Positions 9,462 through 18,401 of a DNA stretch of 64,000 nucleotides are shown here, one piece after another. The notes beneath the pieces were generated by a model that saw nothing but the letters and a program-made list of their open reading frames with translations, was not told the DNA's origin and did not search any database. This DNA comes from Microcoleus sp. FACHB-672 (GTDB taxonomy: Bacteria; Cyanobacteriota; Cyanobacteriia; Cyanobacteriales; Oscillatoriaceae). The translations under genes were made by a program, and so were the position numbers. Location: contig NZ_JACJOU010000031.1 in assembly GCF_014695725.1 (NCBI RefSeq), positions 146,109 through 210,108 on the forward strand, read 5' to 3'. Positions within the stretch are counted from its first letter, which is position 1, and every line of letters starts with the position of its first letter.

Positions 9462-11108
9462 ATGCCAGAAGTCGAGAATTCTCCAGCAGTTATCAATAAA
9501 TTTGAAAACATGACCAGCGCCACCGCGCCGGCTAAAAACGTTAACAAATTTGAAAGGTTTAAAGCTGAAAAAGATGGTTTAGCACTCAAAGATGAGCTAG
9601 ATTACTTTGCAAAAATTGGCTGGGAAGCCATCGATGAAATTGACCGGGACGCCCGATTAAAATGGTTAGGTTTGTTTTATCGCACCGTCACTCCCGGCAA
9701 ATTCATGATGCGGATGCGAACCGCCAATGGCATATTACCCAGCAGTCACATGAGAGTCTACGCTGAGGTGGTGCAACGCTATGGCGATGAAGGCAACGCG
9801 GACATCACCACGCGACAAAATATGCAACTTCGGGGAATTCGGATTGAAGATGTACCCGATATTTTTCGCCGGTTTCACCAGTACGGAATGACAAGTGTTC
9901 AAACCGGCATGGATAATGTACGGAATGTAACAGGTTCCCCTCTTGCTGGACTTGAAGCCGATGAATTAATTGATACACGAGGCTTGTGCCGTGCGGTTCA
10001 AGATATGATCACCGGCATGGGAAAAGGCAATCCGCAATTTACAAATTTACCTCGGAAATTTAACATTGCAATTGCCGGCTGTCGGGACAATTCTGTTCAT
10101 GCGGAAACCAATGATCTTGCCTTTATTCCAGCTTATAAAAATGAGCAAATCGGCTTTAATATTATCGTGGGTGGAATGTTTTCTCCGAAGCGATATATTG
10201 AAGCAATTCCCCTCAATGCTTGGGTGACTCCTGAAGAGGTTGTCGCCGTCTGTGAAGCCGTTTTGCTTGTATTTCGTAATCACGGATTAAGGGCAAATCG
10301 GCAAAAAGCGCGGGTGATGTATCTTATTGATGAATGGGGAGTTGAGAAGTTTCGCGATGAAGTCGAAAAACAACTCGGTCATTCCCTAGAACCGGCAGCC
10401 GAAAAAGATGAAGTAAATTGGGATAAGCGCGATCATATCGGCGTTTTCAAACAGAAACAACCCGGACTAAATTATGTAGGGTTGCACGTTCCCATCGGGC
10501 GCTTATATGCCGGCGAAATGTTTGAAATTGCCCGAATTGCTGATGTTTATGGCAGCGGAGAAATTCGCCTGACGGTTGAGCAAAATTTACTGATTCCCAA
10601 TATTCCAGATTCACGCATGGAAGCGTTCTTAAAAGAACCTATCCTGCAAGAGCGTTTTACCATTAATCCGGATAACGTTTCGCGCTGGTTAGTGTCTTGC
10701 ACCGGCAGTCAATTTTGCGGGTTTGCCCTAATAGAAACGAAAAACCGCGCCTTAGCCATGATCAAAGCATTAGAAGCAGAATTAACCCTGCCCGAACCCG
10801 TGCGAATTCATTGGACAGGTTGCCCAAATTCTTGTGGACAACCGCAAGTTGCTGACATTGGTTTGATGGGGACAAAAGGACGCAAAAACGGTAAAGTTGT
10901 GGAAGCGGCAGACATTTGGATGGGTGGAAAAGTTGGGAAAGACGCCCGTTTAGGTGAACGAATCATGCAAGGAATTCCTTGCGAAGATTTGATGCCGGTG
11001 TTGCGAAATTTGCTCGTAGAAAACTTTGGCGCACAACCCAGGCAATCAGAATATTACAAACCGCCGATTGCAATGGCAGAAATAGAAGGGGAAAACAGTG
11101 ATGAGTGA
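9462..11108 (+). CDS. nirA: Ferredoxin-nitrite reductase NirA
   Basis: Six-electron reduction of nitrite to ammonium with reduced ferredoxin; siroheme and [4Fe-4S] enzyme. The cluster/siroheme cysteines are visible as [11 protein letters not shown] and GCPNSCGQ. The two ferredoxin-like half domains appear in [11 protein letters not shown] and [11 protein letters not shown]. The start is set at the ATG at 9462 because AAGGAGGG sits seven bases upstream; an in-frame TTG at 9429 lacks such a site. This gives 548 residues, somewhat longer than the roughly 510-540 usual for cyanobacterial NirA, mostly in a low-complexity N-terminus. The stop overlaps the start of the next narB, implying translational coupling. 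Confidence 0.96.
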   Translation: MPEVENSPAVINKFENMTSATAPAKNVNKFERFKAEKDGLALKDELDYFAKIGWEAIDEIDRDARLKWLGLFYRTVTPGKFMMRMRTANGILPSSHMRVYAEVVQRYGDEGNADITTRQNMQLRGIRIEDVPDIFRRFHQYGMTSVQTGMDNVRNVTGSPLAGLEADELIDTRGLCRAVQDMITGMGKGNPQFTNLPRKFNIAIAGCRDNSVHAETNDLAFIPAYKNEQIGFNIIVGGMFSPKRYIEAIPLNAWVTPEEVVAVCEAVLLVFRNHGLRANRQKARVMYLIDEWGVEKFRDEVEKQLGHSLEPAAEKDEVNWDKRDHIGVFKQKQPGLNYVGLHVPIGRLYAGEMFEIARIADVYGSGEIRLTVEQNLLIPNIPDSRMEAFLKEPILQERFTINPDNVSRWLVSCTGSQFCGFALIETKNRALAMIKALEAELTLPEPVRIHWTGCPNSCGQPQVADIGLMGTKGRKNGKVVEAADIWMGGKVGKDARLGERIMQGIPCEDLMPVLRNLLVENFGAQPRQSEYYKPPIAMAEIEGENSDE

Positions 11109-13338
11109 ATCAATTAAAACCCTCTGCCCCTACTGCGGTGTTGGTTGCGGTTTAGAAGTTACGCCGCCGGCACAAGCGAACAAACCCACAAATCGGGATG
11201 CTCAAGGTAATCCGCTTTGGAAAGTACAGGGAGATCGCAGCCATCCTTCCAGTCAAGGCATGGTTTGCGTTAAAGGTGCCACCATTGCCGAGTCTTTAGG
11301 AAAAGACCGGCTGCTTCACCCAATGGTGCGAGACTCCCTTGATCAGCCTTTCCAACGTGTAAGTTGGGATGAAGCTTTTGATCGGATTGTCAATCGCATC
11401 CAAAAGATTCGCAGCAAGCGAGGCGCAGATGCCATCTGTTTTTATGGTTCTGGGCAACTGCAAACGGAGGATTATTACACCGCGCAAAAACTTTTAAAAG
11501 GCTGTTTGGGCACCAATAACTTTGATGCCAACTCCCGCCTGTGTATGTCGAGTGCGGTAGCGGCTTACATCCAAAGTTTTGGCTACGATGGCCCTCCCTG
11601 CTGCTACGACGATTTAGAACTGACAGACTGCGCTTTTTTAATCGGCACCAATACCGCCGAGTGTCATCCCATTATCTTCAACCGGCTACGAAAACATCAC
11701 AAAAAAAATAAGAATGTCAAATTAATTGTCGTCGATCCTCGCCGCACTACGACAGCAGAAGCCGCAGATTTACATTTAGCCATTCACCCAGGTACTGATA
11801 TCGATTTAATGAATGGCATCGCCCATTTATTAATGCGTTGGGGTTACATCGACACCGCATTTATTGACGAATGCACCAGCGGTTTTCCCGACTATGCAGA
11901 AGTCATTCGCCACTATCCCCCGGAACTGGTTGCCAGAAAATGCGGCATCCGCATGGATGATCTAGAAACCGCAGCCCGTTACTGGGGCGAATCTGGGCGC
12001 GTTTTGTCTTTATGGTCGATGGGGGTAAATCAATCGAGTGAGGGAACGGCTAAAGCCCGCACGATTATTAATTTGCACCTAATGACGGCTCAAATTGGCA
12101 AGCCTGGGGCTGGGCCATTTTCCCTCACCGGCCAGCCAAATGCAATGGGCGGACGGGAAGCCGGCGGGCTTTCTCTCCTGCTTCCGGGCTACCGTTTTGT
12201 CACCAATCCCCAACACCGGCAGGAAGTTGAGCAGTTTTGGAATTTACCACCGGGGCAAATTGCGCCCAAACCGGGCCGTTCTGCGTGGGATATCATCACC
12301 GGCTTAGAAGATAGGGAAGTGGAATTTCTCTGGGTTGTCGCCACCAATCCGCTTGTCAGTATGCCCGATTTAGAGCGCACGAAAGCAGCGATGAGCCGGT
12401 CACCGTTCACCGTCTATTCTGAGGCTTACTACCCCACGGAAACCGCTGCTTATGCCCACGTTTTGCTGCCGGCAGCCCAGTGGAGCGAAAAAAGCGGCAC
12501 CATGACCAATTCTGAACGCGTAGTAACGCTGTGTCCAGCATTTCGCACGCCGCCAGGAGAAGCAAAGGCAGACTGGGAAGTGTTTGCAGAAGTGGGCCGC
12601 CGGTTGGGCTTTCCTCAGCAGTTTGCCTTCAAAAATGCCGCAGAAGTTTATGCAGAATACGCGCAGTTAACCCGCAATCGCCCTTGTGATCAAACCGGCA
12701 TCAGTCATGAACGACTAAAAACAGAAGGCCCAATGCAATGGCCATGTCGGGAAGCAGGAGGGATGGGGTTGCCGGCTTTGCATCGTTCCCCTGTGGCTTC
12801 ATCGAAAAGGCTTTACACCGATTTACGCTTTCACACCCCTGATGGACGGGCACGATTTGGGGCTTATCATTCTAAAGGACTCGCTGAACCGCCCGATCCC
12901 GACTACCCGTTTGTCTTGACAAATGGCCGGCTTTACGGACACTGGCACACCCTGACGCGCACAGGGCGAATTGAAAAGACGGCAGCAATGCACCCCAACC
13001 CGTTTATCGAAATTCATCCCCGTGATGCTCAAAAACTTGGCATTCAAGAGAATGATTGGGTTGAGGTGCAATCCCGCCGCGGAAAAGCTCGTTTCCCAGC
13101 AAAAATCACAAAAGCAATTACCGCCGGCACTTTATTTGTACCGATGCACTGGGGTTTTTTATGGGCAGACGATGCTGAAGCAAACGCCCTCACCCATCCC
13201 GCCTTATGCCCAGAGTCGAAACAACCGGAACTAAAAGCGTGTGCCGTGCAGTTAGTGCCGGTTGGCACACAGGTGAAGGCTGCCGGTGTTGGGGTTGAAG
13301 TGCAACCGGGTGTACTTTCTCCAGTTGCCTCTTTATGA
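11101..13338 (+). CDS. narB: Ferredoxin-dependent assimilatory nitrate reductase NarB (copy 2)
   Basis: A full-length second nitrate reductase, highly similar to the copy at 6721 along its whole length (same CPYCGVGC cluster motif, same MGD-site motifs, same TGRIEKTA C-terminal block). It diverges in short stretches and in the last 20 residues. The ATG at 11101 overlaps the nirA stop by eight bases (ATGAGTGA), so it is probably co-translated with nirA. All cluster cysteines and molybdopterin motifs are intact, so both copies look functional. Whether they differ in regulation or partner cannot be told from the sequence. Confidence 0.95.
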   Translation: MSESIKTLCPYCGVGCGLEVTPPAQANKPTNRDAQGNPLWKVQGDRSHPSSQGMVCVKGATIAESLGKDRLLHPMVRDSLDQPFQRVSWDEAFDRIVNRIQKIRSKRGADAICFYGSGQLQTEDYYTAQKLLKGCLGTNNFDANSRLCMSSAVAAYIQSFGYDGPPCCYDDLELTDCAFLIGTNTAECHPIIFNRLRKHHKKNKNVKLIVVDPRRTTTAEAADLHLAIHPGTDIDLMNGIAHLLMRWGYIDTAFIDECTSGFPDYAEVIRHYPPELVARKCGIRMDDLETAARYWGESGRVLSLWSMGVNQSSEGTAKARTIINLHLMTAQIGKPGAGPFSLTGQPNAMGGREAGGLSLLLPGYRFVTNPQHRQEVEQFWNLPPGQIAPKPGRSAWDIITGLEDREVEFLWVVATNPLVSMPDLERTKAAMSRSPFTVYSEAYYPTETAAYAHVLLPAAQWSEKSGTMTNSERVVTLCPAFRTPPGEAKADWEVFAEVGRRLGFPQQFAFKNAAEVYAEYAQLTRNRPCDQTGISHERLKTEGPMQWPCREAGGMGLPALHRSPVASSKRLYTDLRFHTPDGRARFGAYHSKGLAEPPDPDYPFVLTNGRLYGHWHTLTRTGRIEKTAAMHPNPFIEIHPRDAQKLGIQENDWVEVQSRRGKARFPAKITKAITAGTLFVPMHWGFLWADDAEANALTHPALCPESKQPELKACAVQLVPVGTQVKAAGVGVEVQPGVLSPVASL

Positions 13339-13421
13339 AATGAATCGTAAAAAGGCGAATCGAATCTTGCTTTAATATCATATCCGTGACCTAATCCTGA
13401 ATAAAACCCGACTGCTTCCTA

Positions 13422-13442
13422 GGGTGTGTGACTGACACACCC
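13422..13442 (+). terminator. Hairpin after the second narB
   Basis: GGGTGTGT and ACACACCC pair perfectly around a five-base loop, about 85 bases after the narB stop. The following bases are moderately T-rich but do not form a clean T-run. It may end or attenuate the nirA-narB transcript before narM. Confidence 0.45.
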
Positions 13443-13535
13443 GAATCCTGCTTATTTGTGTTTCTATCGGTCAAAAAAAAGAAAGAATGAAGGATAATAA
13501 ATAATGAAAATCGGGAATTAGTTATTCGCAATTCA

Positions 13536-13988
13536 ATGACTGAGTTTTTTCAATTTGAAGAAGATTTTGTTGAGTCCCTGCGCTGCATTCCCATGCAGGT
13601 ACGTCTTAAGTTAGATACCTGTGGAGTCAAGCTAAAACTTCCCCACTGGCACAAGTTTAACCAGGAAGAACGTCAAGCGTTGGTAGATCGTCCTTGCACA
13701 ACACCGGCAGACATTCAAACTTACCGAGATTGGCTGCACGATTTGGTTGTGCAAAGCACCGGCACACCAGCATCTGATTTGCCGGTTGAGGAAAATCCGG
13801 CTTGGATGGATGAAAAAACAGTGCCGGCAAGTGTGCAGGAAAAGGCAGAAGAATGTGGCGTGAATTTACTGCCGGCGCAATGGGCGTCCCTGACTCCGTT
13901 GCGGCGATTTGCTTTAATCAAACTCAGCCGTTCAGGACATGAAAATAATAACTTCTTGCCGGCACTTAAGGAATTCAACCTAGTCTAA
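13536..13988 (+). CDS. narM: Nitrate reductase-associated protein NarM
   Basis: Small cytoplasmic protein of the nitrate reductase-associated family; in Synechococcus NarM is required for nitrate reductase activity. The 150-residue product begins MTEFFQFEEDFVESLRCIPM and has the family features RLKLDTCGVKLKL and an internal repeat of the same theme (EKAEECGVNLLPAQW). It has no membrane segment. Its place directly after the narB gene supports the assignment. Confidence 0.88.
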   Translation: MTEFFQFEEDFVESLRCIPMQVRLKLDTCGVKLKLPHWHKFNQEERQALVDRPCTTPADIQTYRDWLHDLVVQSTGTPASDLPVEENPAWMDEKTVPASVQEKAEECGVNLLPAQWASLTPLRRFALIKLSRSGHENNNFLPALKEFNLV

Positions 13989-14209
13989 AATACTCCCGCA
14001 AAAAGGTAATTTTCTGATCCGTGAGGGGTTTGAGTTTTAAAACAGGAACTGAGGATTTTCTAATTCGTCCTGAAGCTGTGTATGCCGGCACTGTAAGGTA
14101 ACGCATTCCTCTGCCGGTGTTCTCACTACACCGCCATCAAAACCCCCATCCGATTTAAGGTTTGGTGGTTTTCTACTGTAGCCGAATTTTCCTCTAGCTG
14201 GACTCAACT

Positions 14210-14788
14210 ATGACTCTAAAGATGAAATTCAAGCTTCTGCTGGCAATTGCCGTCACAAATTTAGTTGTTTTAAACGCTTTTCCCGTGCCGGCTCAACTGG
14301 GAATCAGGACAAGTTTGGCTCAGAATAGTGCTGAGGTAAAAAACTGGCAACCTTATCAAATTCCCAATGAATTTTCAATTCGCTACCCATCAAACTGGTT
14401 TTTAGAAAGAAGTCCCCAACCTGCCGGCGCGACGCCTAGAGAATTGATCATTATCACCAACCTAAAACCAACCCTTGGCGGTGGCAGGGTTTCGCCCAAT
14501 TTAATTAAGACGGATATCGCCATTGAACCTGATAATTTAGAAACAGTTGTCAATCAAATGCTCGAATCTGTTGAACCTGGAACTCGGTTAACTCGCAGAG
14601 GAAAAACGAAAGTGGGTGGGCGAGAAGCCTTAAGACTTTGGTTTGCCGGCGCAAACACCAACACAATTATTACTTTAATTCGTTACAACACGAATGAAAC
14701 ACTTTCTATGAAAAGTTATTATCAAAAAAATCACTCAGCCCTTCCAATCATTCAAACAATTCATGGTTCTGTTCGAGCGATAGAGTGA
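14210..14788 (+). CDS. Secreted PsbP-like/hypothetical protein
   Basis: A 192-residue protein with a Sec-type signal peptide (about residues 1-30: basic start, LLLAIAVTNLVVLNAF core, VPAQ cleavage region). The mature domain (WQPYQIPNEFSIRYPSNWFL, then a long alternating polar/apolar stretch) recalls the PsbP/Mog1 fold found in many small cyanobacterial lumen or periplasmic proteins. No lipobox or catalytic motif is evident. Function unknown; a link to nitrate assimilation is not indicated beyond position. Confidence 0.6.
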   Translation: MTLKMKFKLLLAIAVTNLVVLNAFPVPAQLGIRTSLAQNSAEVKNWQPYQIPNEFSIRYPSNWFLERSPQPAGATPRELIIITNLKPTLGGGRVSPNLIKTDIAIEPDNLETVVNQMLESVEPGTRLTRRGKTKVGGREALRLWFAGANTNTIITLIRYNTNETLSMKSYYQKNHSALPIIQTIHGSVRAIE

Positions 14789-14977
14789 ACCAAACTTTGT
14801 ACAAACTGATATTGCTGCCCTATTCTCAACAAGTCCAAAATTTTGTAGGTTGGATAGAATAATCATCAGATCATTAGGGGAAAGACCAGAAAACCTGATC
14901 TTTCTCCTGGTCTATACGCGTTGATTCTCATTCTCATAGAGATTGTTCATTCCTCAATTTTTGTTCACAAGGCTTTC

Positions 14978-15160
14978 CTTAGTGCCAATAATTATAATAA
15001 CATCGAGAACGATATTATCACTCTTCCTGAACTCATCAAGTTTTAGACCTGGCCGGCTGTATTGTCACGAGCAATGCTATGGGCTACTAAAAAGATATTG
15101 TCAAGTTAATTAAGAAACAAGAAGCTGACTATATTATTACTTTAAAAGGCAGCCAAAAAT
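14978..15160 (+). pseudogene. Remnant of an ISAs1-family transposase
   Basis: Reading LSANNYNNIENDIITLPELI, then after a +1/-1 shift LDLAGCIVTSNAMGY, a stop, and KDIVKLIKKQEADYIITLKG, the stretch matches the central DDE region of ISAs1-type transposases (LPELL..LDLKGCIVTIDAMG..DYVLALKGNQ). It has at least one frameshift and one internal stop and no start or end, so it is a decayed fragment. Confidence 0.7.
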
Positions 15161-15172
15161 CGAGGAATCAGG

Positions 15173-15385
15173 GAGTATTGGATTCTAAATATCAATGCCC
15201 CTCAATTGTATGTGGTTCAGGAGCTAGGGGCAGAGGGTTATGCTAGCCAGGTTGTATTGGCAGAGTCCGATTTAATCGCACCTTTGGCATTTCCAAATTG
15301 TCAGGTGTCTATGGAGGATTTGCTCAGGAGGAGTGCAGATCCGAGTTTTGAGTTAGGAAACTTTAAAAATTTCTGGACAGACTGA
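15173..15385 (+). pseudogene. Uma2-family (DUF820) endonuclease-like remnant, C-terminal part
   Basis: The frame beginning EYWILNINAPQLYVV runs open for 70 codons to a TGA at 15383 and ends in a pattern typical of Uma2 proteins (GYASQVVLAESDLIAPLAFP followed by a short helix). These proteins are very numerous in cyanobacteria and have a PD-(D/E)XK fold. The N-terminal catalytic half is missing, replaced upstream by transposase debris, so the gene is dead. Confidence 0.65.
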
Positions 15386-15433
15386 AACGGACTAGCAGTG
15401 CTGTATCAGCCATGACCTACAGACAGGACTTTT

Positions 15434-15453
15434 CAACGCAAGCGTTGTTTTTT
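15434..15453 (+). terminator. Small hairpin with T-run
   Basis: CAACGC-AA-GCGTTG is followed by TTTTTT. It resembles a short intrinsic terminator placed after the Uma2 remnant. The rest of 15454-15900 is AT-rich spacer with no recognisable gene. Confidence 0.35.
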
Positions 15454-15900
15454 GGAGGCTTGCTACACAAACGCCAAACTCTAACTTAACTACTTGTAGT
15501 GAAGTATACCTTGATTATTATTATAAGTCCCTCTAAAGAATTCTTTGTAGATTCTCCGGAAGACAGAGCCTAGCAGCAACCAAGGAAAATAACATGAACG
15601 TGTAAAGAGTTATAGGGAAATCTCAAAGCAAAATTTAAAAGCAGTCTATTTGCGGCTTATACGGCAGACATTCGACTTACGCACTTGCCAAAGCTGAACA
15701 AAGCGGCAGGATGCGGCATACTCTTGTGCCTTACTTCAAGTTAATGACCAATAGCTCTTTGATTCTAATTAGGTTTACCTGATTTTTTCTTTCTCTAATT
15801 TACCTGTCAGGCCCCAATTACTTTGTGGTAATACGCTTCTTTGTAGATGCTACAGAAGAGGCTCGAAATTTTCGCACTTTCAGAGATTTGTGCTGCTTTT

Positions 15901-15928
15901 AGGTCATTGGCTGTATCCACAATGACCT
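15901..15928. promoter_or_regulatory. Perfect inverted repeat upstream of the first mannitol dehydrogenase gene
   Basis: AGGTCATTG (15901-15909) is mirrored exactly by CAATGACCT (15920-15928) around a ten-base spacer, 41 bases before the ATG at 15970. Its position suits an operator, possibly for the sugar-responsive regulator whose remains lie at 18250-18378. This is inference. Confidence 0.4.
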
Positions 15929-15969
15929 AGTTTGATTTTACCTTATTATCCACTTATCTAAGAAATCTA

Positions 15970-17472
15970 ATGGTTAACTTACTCAGACCGGCCAGTGTTT
16001 CAAGTTCTCGCCTCGGTACTGTAACGGGTTTGTGGAAGGAACAGTCTCCTTACGACAGGACGGCGCTTAATACTGGTATCGTCCATTTCGGGCCAGGTCG
16101 TTTTTTTAGGGGTCACCTCGCCTACATAATACATAACTATCTTGTACAGAAGGGTTCTCAAGAGCAGAAATGGGGGATTTGTGGGGTTAGCCTTAAGAGC
16201 CAACGCACCCTTAAGAGGTTGAAACCGCAGACATTCCTTTACACTTTGACCAAACACTCTAGTTCCGCTAAAAAGCGTGAGGAAGCAGAAGTTATCGGTT
16301 CTATCAAAGAAATCGTTAATGGTAGAGAGAAGTGCGACTATGTGCTTGAAAAGATGACATCTTCCTCTGTGCACCTTGTAACTCTGACAATTACTCAAGG
16401 AGGCTACCATCTAGACAAGAGTTTTAATCTCGACACAGCGAATGAAGACATCGCGCACGATCTGCAAAATCCTTCCACTCCTATCACTGCAATTGGCTTT
16501 ATCGTAGAGGCGCTACGCCGACGACGCGACCGCTCAATGAACCCTTTCACCACCCTTTCTTGCGACAACCTCCCAAGAAACGGCGAGATCCTGCGAAAAG
16601 CAGTGCTAGCTTACGCTGAGGTGATCGATCCTCAGCTTACAGAATACATCAGGGATAATGCGACCTTCCCTAATACGGTTGTAGACAGGATTGTGCCTCA
16701 AGAGCAAGAATCCGACTATAACTACCCTAGGCGACTTTTGCAAGTTCGCGCTCGCGCACCTATTGTGACGGAGCCATTTTGGCAGTTTGTCGTGGAAGAC
16801 AATTTCACAGGTGAGCGACCCAAGTGGGAAGATGTGGGAGTCATTATGACGAAAGACATCACTCCCTTTCTGTATATGAAGTCGAGATTCTTGAATGCGG
16901 TACACTCCTTCATAGCCTGTTTAGCGGTAAGAGCAGGTATAGAGTATATGCATGAGGCGATCAGGCAACCGGAAATCCACTTGTTTACTCGGCTTCTCAT
17001 GGACGATATCGCAGCAGCAACACCCGTGCCTCGCGAGATGTGTGAACAATATATGGAGCAGGTGTTACTAAGGCTGAGTAACGAGGATCTTCCCGATCCT
17101 ACTGAGAGAATCGCTTCAGAAACAGCAAGGAAAGTAGGCAAGTATATATTTCCGATACTTGAGGATGCTTATAGCCGAAAGGTAAACATGAAGCGGATTA
17201 TACTTCCCGTTGCGGCGTGGCTTCTTGCAGTCAGAGAGGGGGCAAGCGAGTCTGGTCAGTCCTATCATGCCAAGGATACCGAAAGCGCAATTACAGCGAT
17301 TCAAGAAGGCGCGGTGATTAGCGGGATTCTGGGATTGGAGAATTGCGAACAGACAGAGGTCGTTGATAATGAATGCCACCAAGCTTTGCAAGATCTTCAG
17401 ACCCACGGACTATTGACTACGCTTAAGAATTACAGTGACGGAGGCTTTTTAAATGAAACTGCTTCAGCCTGA
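15970..17472 (+). CDS. Mannitol dehydrogenase family oxidoreductase (copy 1)
   Basis: Long-chain polyol dehydrogenase of the mannitol 2-dehydrogenase/fructuronate reductase family, 500 residues. The N-terminal nucleotide-binding region carries GIVHFGPGRFFRGH. The catalytic lysine, asparagine and histidine appear in KSRFLNAVH, so the enzyme should be active. The 3' end overlaps the HAD phosphatase gene by 20 bases. That pairing suggests a mannitol-1-phosphate dehydrogenase acting with a mannitol-1-phosphatase, but catabolic mannitol or arabitol oxidation is equally possible. GCCGGC words are scarce here compared with neighbours and AGG/AGA arginine codons are common, hinting at later acquisition. 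Confidence 0.85.
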   Translation: MVNLLRPASVSSSRLGTVTGLWKEQSPYDRTALNTGIVHFGPGRFFRGHLAYIIHNYLVQKGSQEQKWGICGVSLKSQRTLKRLKPQTFLYTLTKHSSSAKKREEAEVIGSIKEIVNGREKCDYVLEKMTSSSVHLVTLTITQGGYHLDKSFNLDTANEDIAHDLQNPSTPITAIGFIVEALRRRRDRSMNPFTTLSCDNLPRNGEILRKAVLAYAEVIDPQLTEYIRDNATFPNTVVDRIVPQEQESDYNYPRRLLQVRARAPIVTEPFWQFVVEDNFTGERPKWEDVGVIMTKDITPFLYMKSRFLNAVHSFIACLAVRAGIEYMHEAIRQPEIHLFTRLLMDDIAAATPVPREMCEQYMEQVLLRLSNEDLPDPTERIASETARKVGKYIFPILEDAYSRKVNMKRIILPVAAWLLAVREGASESGQSYHAKDTESAITAIQEGAVISGILGLENCEQTEVVDNECHQALQDLQTHGLLTTLKNYSDGGFLNETASA

Positions 17473-18196
17473 TAAGGTGGTACTTTTCGATCATGATGGA
17501 ACTGTCGTTGATAGTGAAACCATAGCCCTTAAGAGCGCGTGGAAGCTGACAAATGAAGTGGCTCGTGAGTTCCCTGGCGCTCAACACTATGAGCTTGAGG
17601 AGTTTGTTAAAAGCTTCGCCGGCAAACCTTACAGGGAAATACTCAAGAAGATCTACCCAGACTCATCGACCACTCTTAATGAGCGCGATATTGACAGGCT
17701 AGTAGCTCAAGAAGAAAAGAGAGCGATTGAACGGCTTAGTGTAGAGGCAAAAGCGACTGAAGGAACGCCTGAAGTGCTCTCTTCCCTGCGCGACGACGGA
17801 TTTGAATATGCGCTAGTCAGTAACAGCAGCTTACAGCGACTGAGTGCTTGCCTTGGTGCAGCTGCCTTGACCGACTATTTCCCTAGTGATCGGATATTTA
17901 GCGCTCACGACTCTCTCCCCGTTCCGTGTCCCAAGCCGCTTCCTGACATCTACCTATATGCCGTGAAGTGCCTGGACGCTGAAGTTTCGGATTGCGTGGC
18001 AATTGAAGATTCTATCAGTGGGGTAGGGTCTGCCGTTGCCGCTGGAATTGGGCAGATTATCGGTTATGTAGGGGGAACTCATATCAGCGAGGAAGAACGA
18101 AGCAGCCGTGCCGATGCTCTTCAGTCGGCTGGTGCCCACCAAGTTATCGAGCGGATGCACGACCTTATCGGCTTATTATCAGCAACGCTAGTGTAA
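17453..18196 (+). CDS. HAD-superfamily phosphatase (beta-phosphoglucomutase-like)
   Basis: Cytosolic HAD hydrolase of 247 residues. Motif I is FDHDGTVVDSE (nucleophile Asp), motif II LVSNSS, motif III CPKPLPD, motif IV VAIEDSISG, with a helical cap between motifs I and II. This layout is that of small sugar-phosphate phosphatases and beta-phosphoglucomutases. GGAGG at 17440-17444 sits eight bases before the ATG, inside the end of the dehydrogenase gene, so the two are translationally coupled. A likely substrate is a polyol phosphate made by the partner enzyme; this is inference from context. Confidence 0.85.
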   Translation: MKLLQPDKVVLFDHDGTVVDSETIALKSAWKLTNEVAREFPGAQHYELEEFVKSFAGKPYREILKKIYPDSSTTLNERDIDRLVAQEEKRAIERLSVEAKATEGTPEVLSSLRDDGFEYALVSNSSLQRLSACLGAAALTDYFPSDRIFSAHDSLPVPCPKPLPDIYLYAVKCLDAEVSDCVAIEDSISGVGSAVAAGIGQIIGYVGGTHISEEERSSRADALQSAGAHQVIERMHDLIGLLSATLV

Positions 18197-18203
18197 GGAC
18201 ATG

Positions 18204-18229
18204 GGGCATCAAGTGATCACTTGATGCCC
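18204..18229. terminator. 26-base perfect palindrome after the HAD gene
   Basis: The 26 bases from GGGCATCAAG to CTTGATGCCC read the same on both strands. They start seven bases after the HAD stop codon. As RNA they form a long GC-capped stem, the usual place for a terminator, but no T-run follows. A dimeric-protein operator is the alternative. Confidence 0.55.
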
Positions 18230-18249
18230 TTAGCAGGATGTGTGAAAAG

Positions 18250-18378
18250 TCAGATTTTGTTAACAATAGCCTGGGGGACAACTTCATCGGAGATCAGTCT
18301 TGCGCTCAACCTGCCATGCAGAGCCGGCAAAATTGACTCCACCTTTTTCACACTTCCTGCAATACCGATAATAAGGCG
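18250..18378 (-). pseudogene. C-terminal vestige of a SorC-type sugar-responsive regulator
   Basis: On the minus strand an open frame of 42 codons reads RLIIGIAGSVKKVESILPAL and then LISDEVVPQAIVNKI before a TGA. This matches the end of SorC-family regulators, whose sugar-binding domain finishes with VAGG..KVEAI..AL and LITDEATA. Stops appear immediately upstream in this frame, and the rest of the gene has been replaced by the second dehydrogenase gene. It implies that this locus once had its own polyol-responsive regulator. Confidence 0.55.
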
Positions 18379-18401
18379 TCATCACAAGGTCATAAATTAA
18401 G

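Noticed and set aside
14883..14913. Hairpin AGACCAG/CTGGTCT as a terminator of the PsbP-like gene
   Set aside because: Seven base pairs around a 17-base loop and no T-run; too weak to call.
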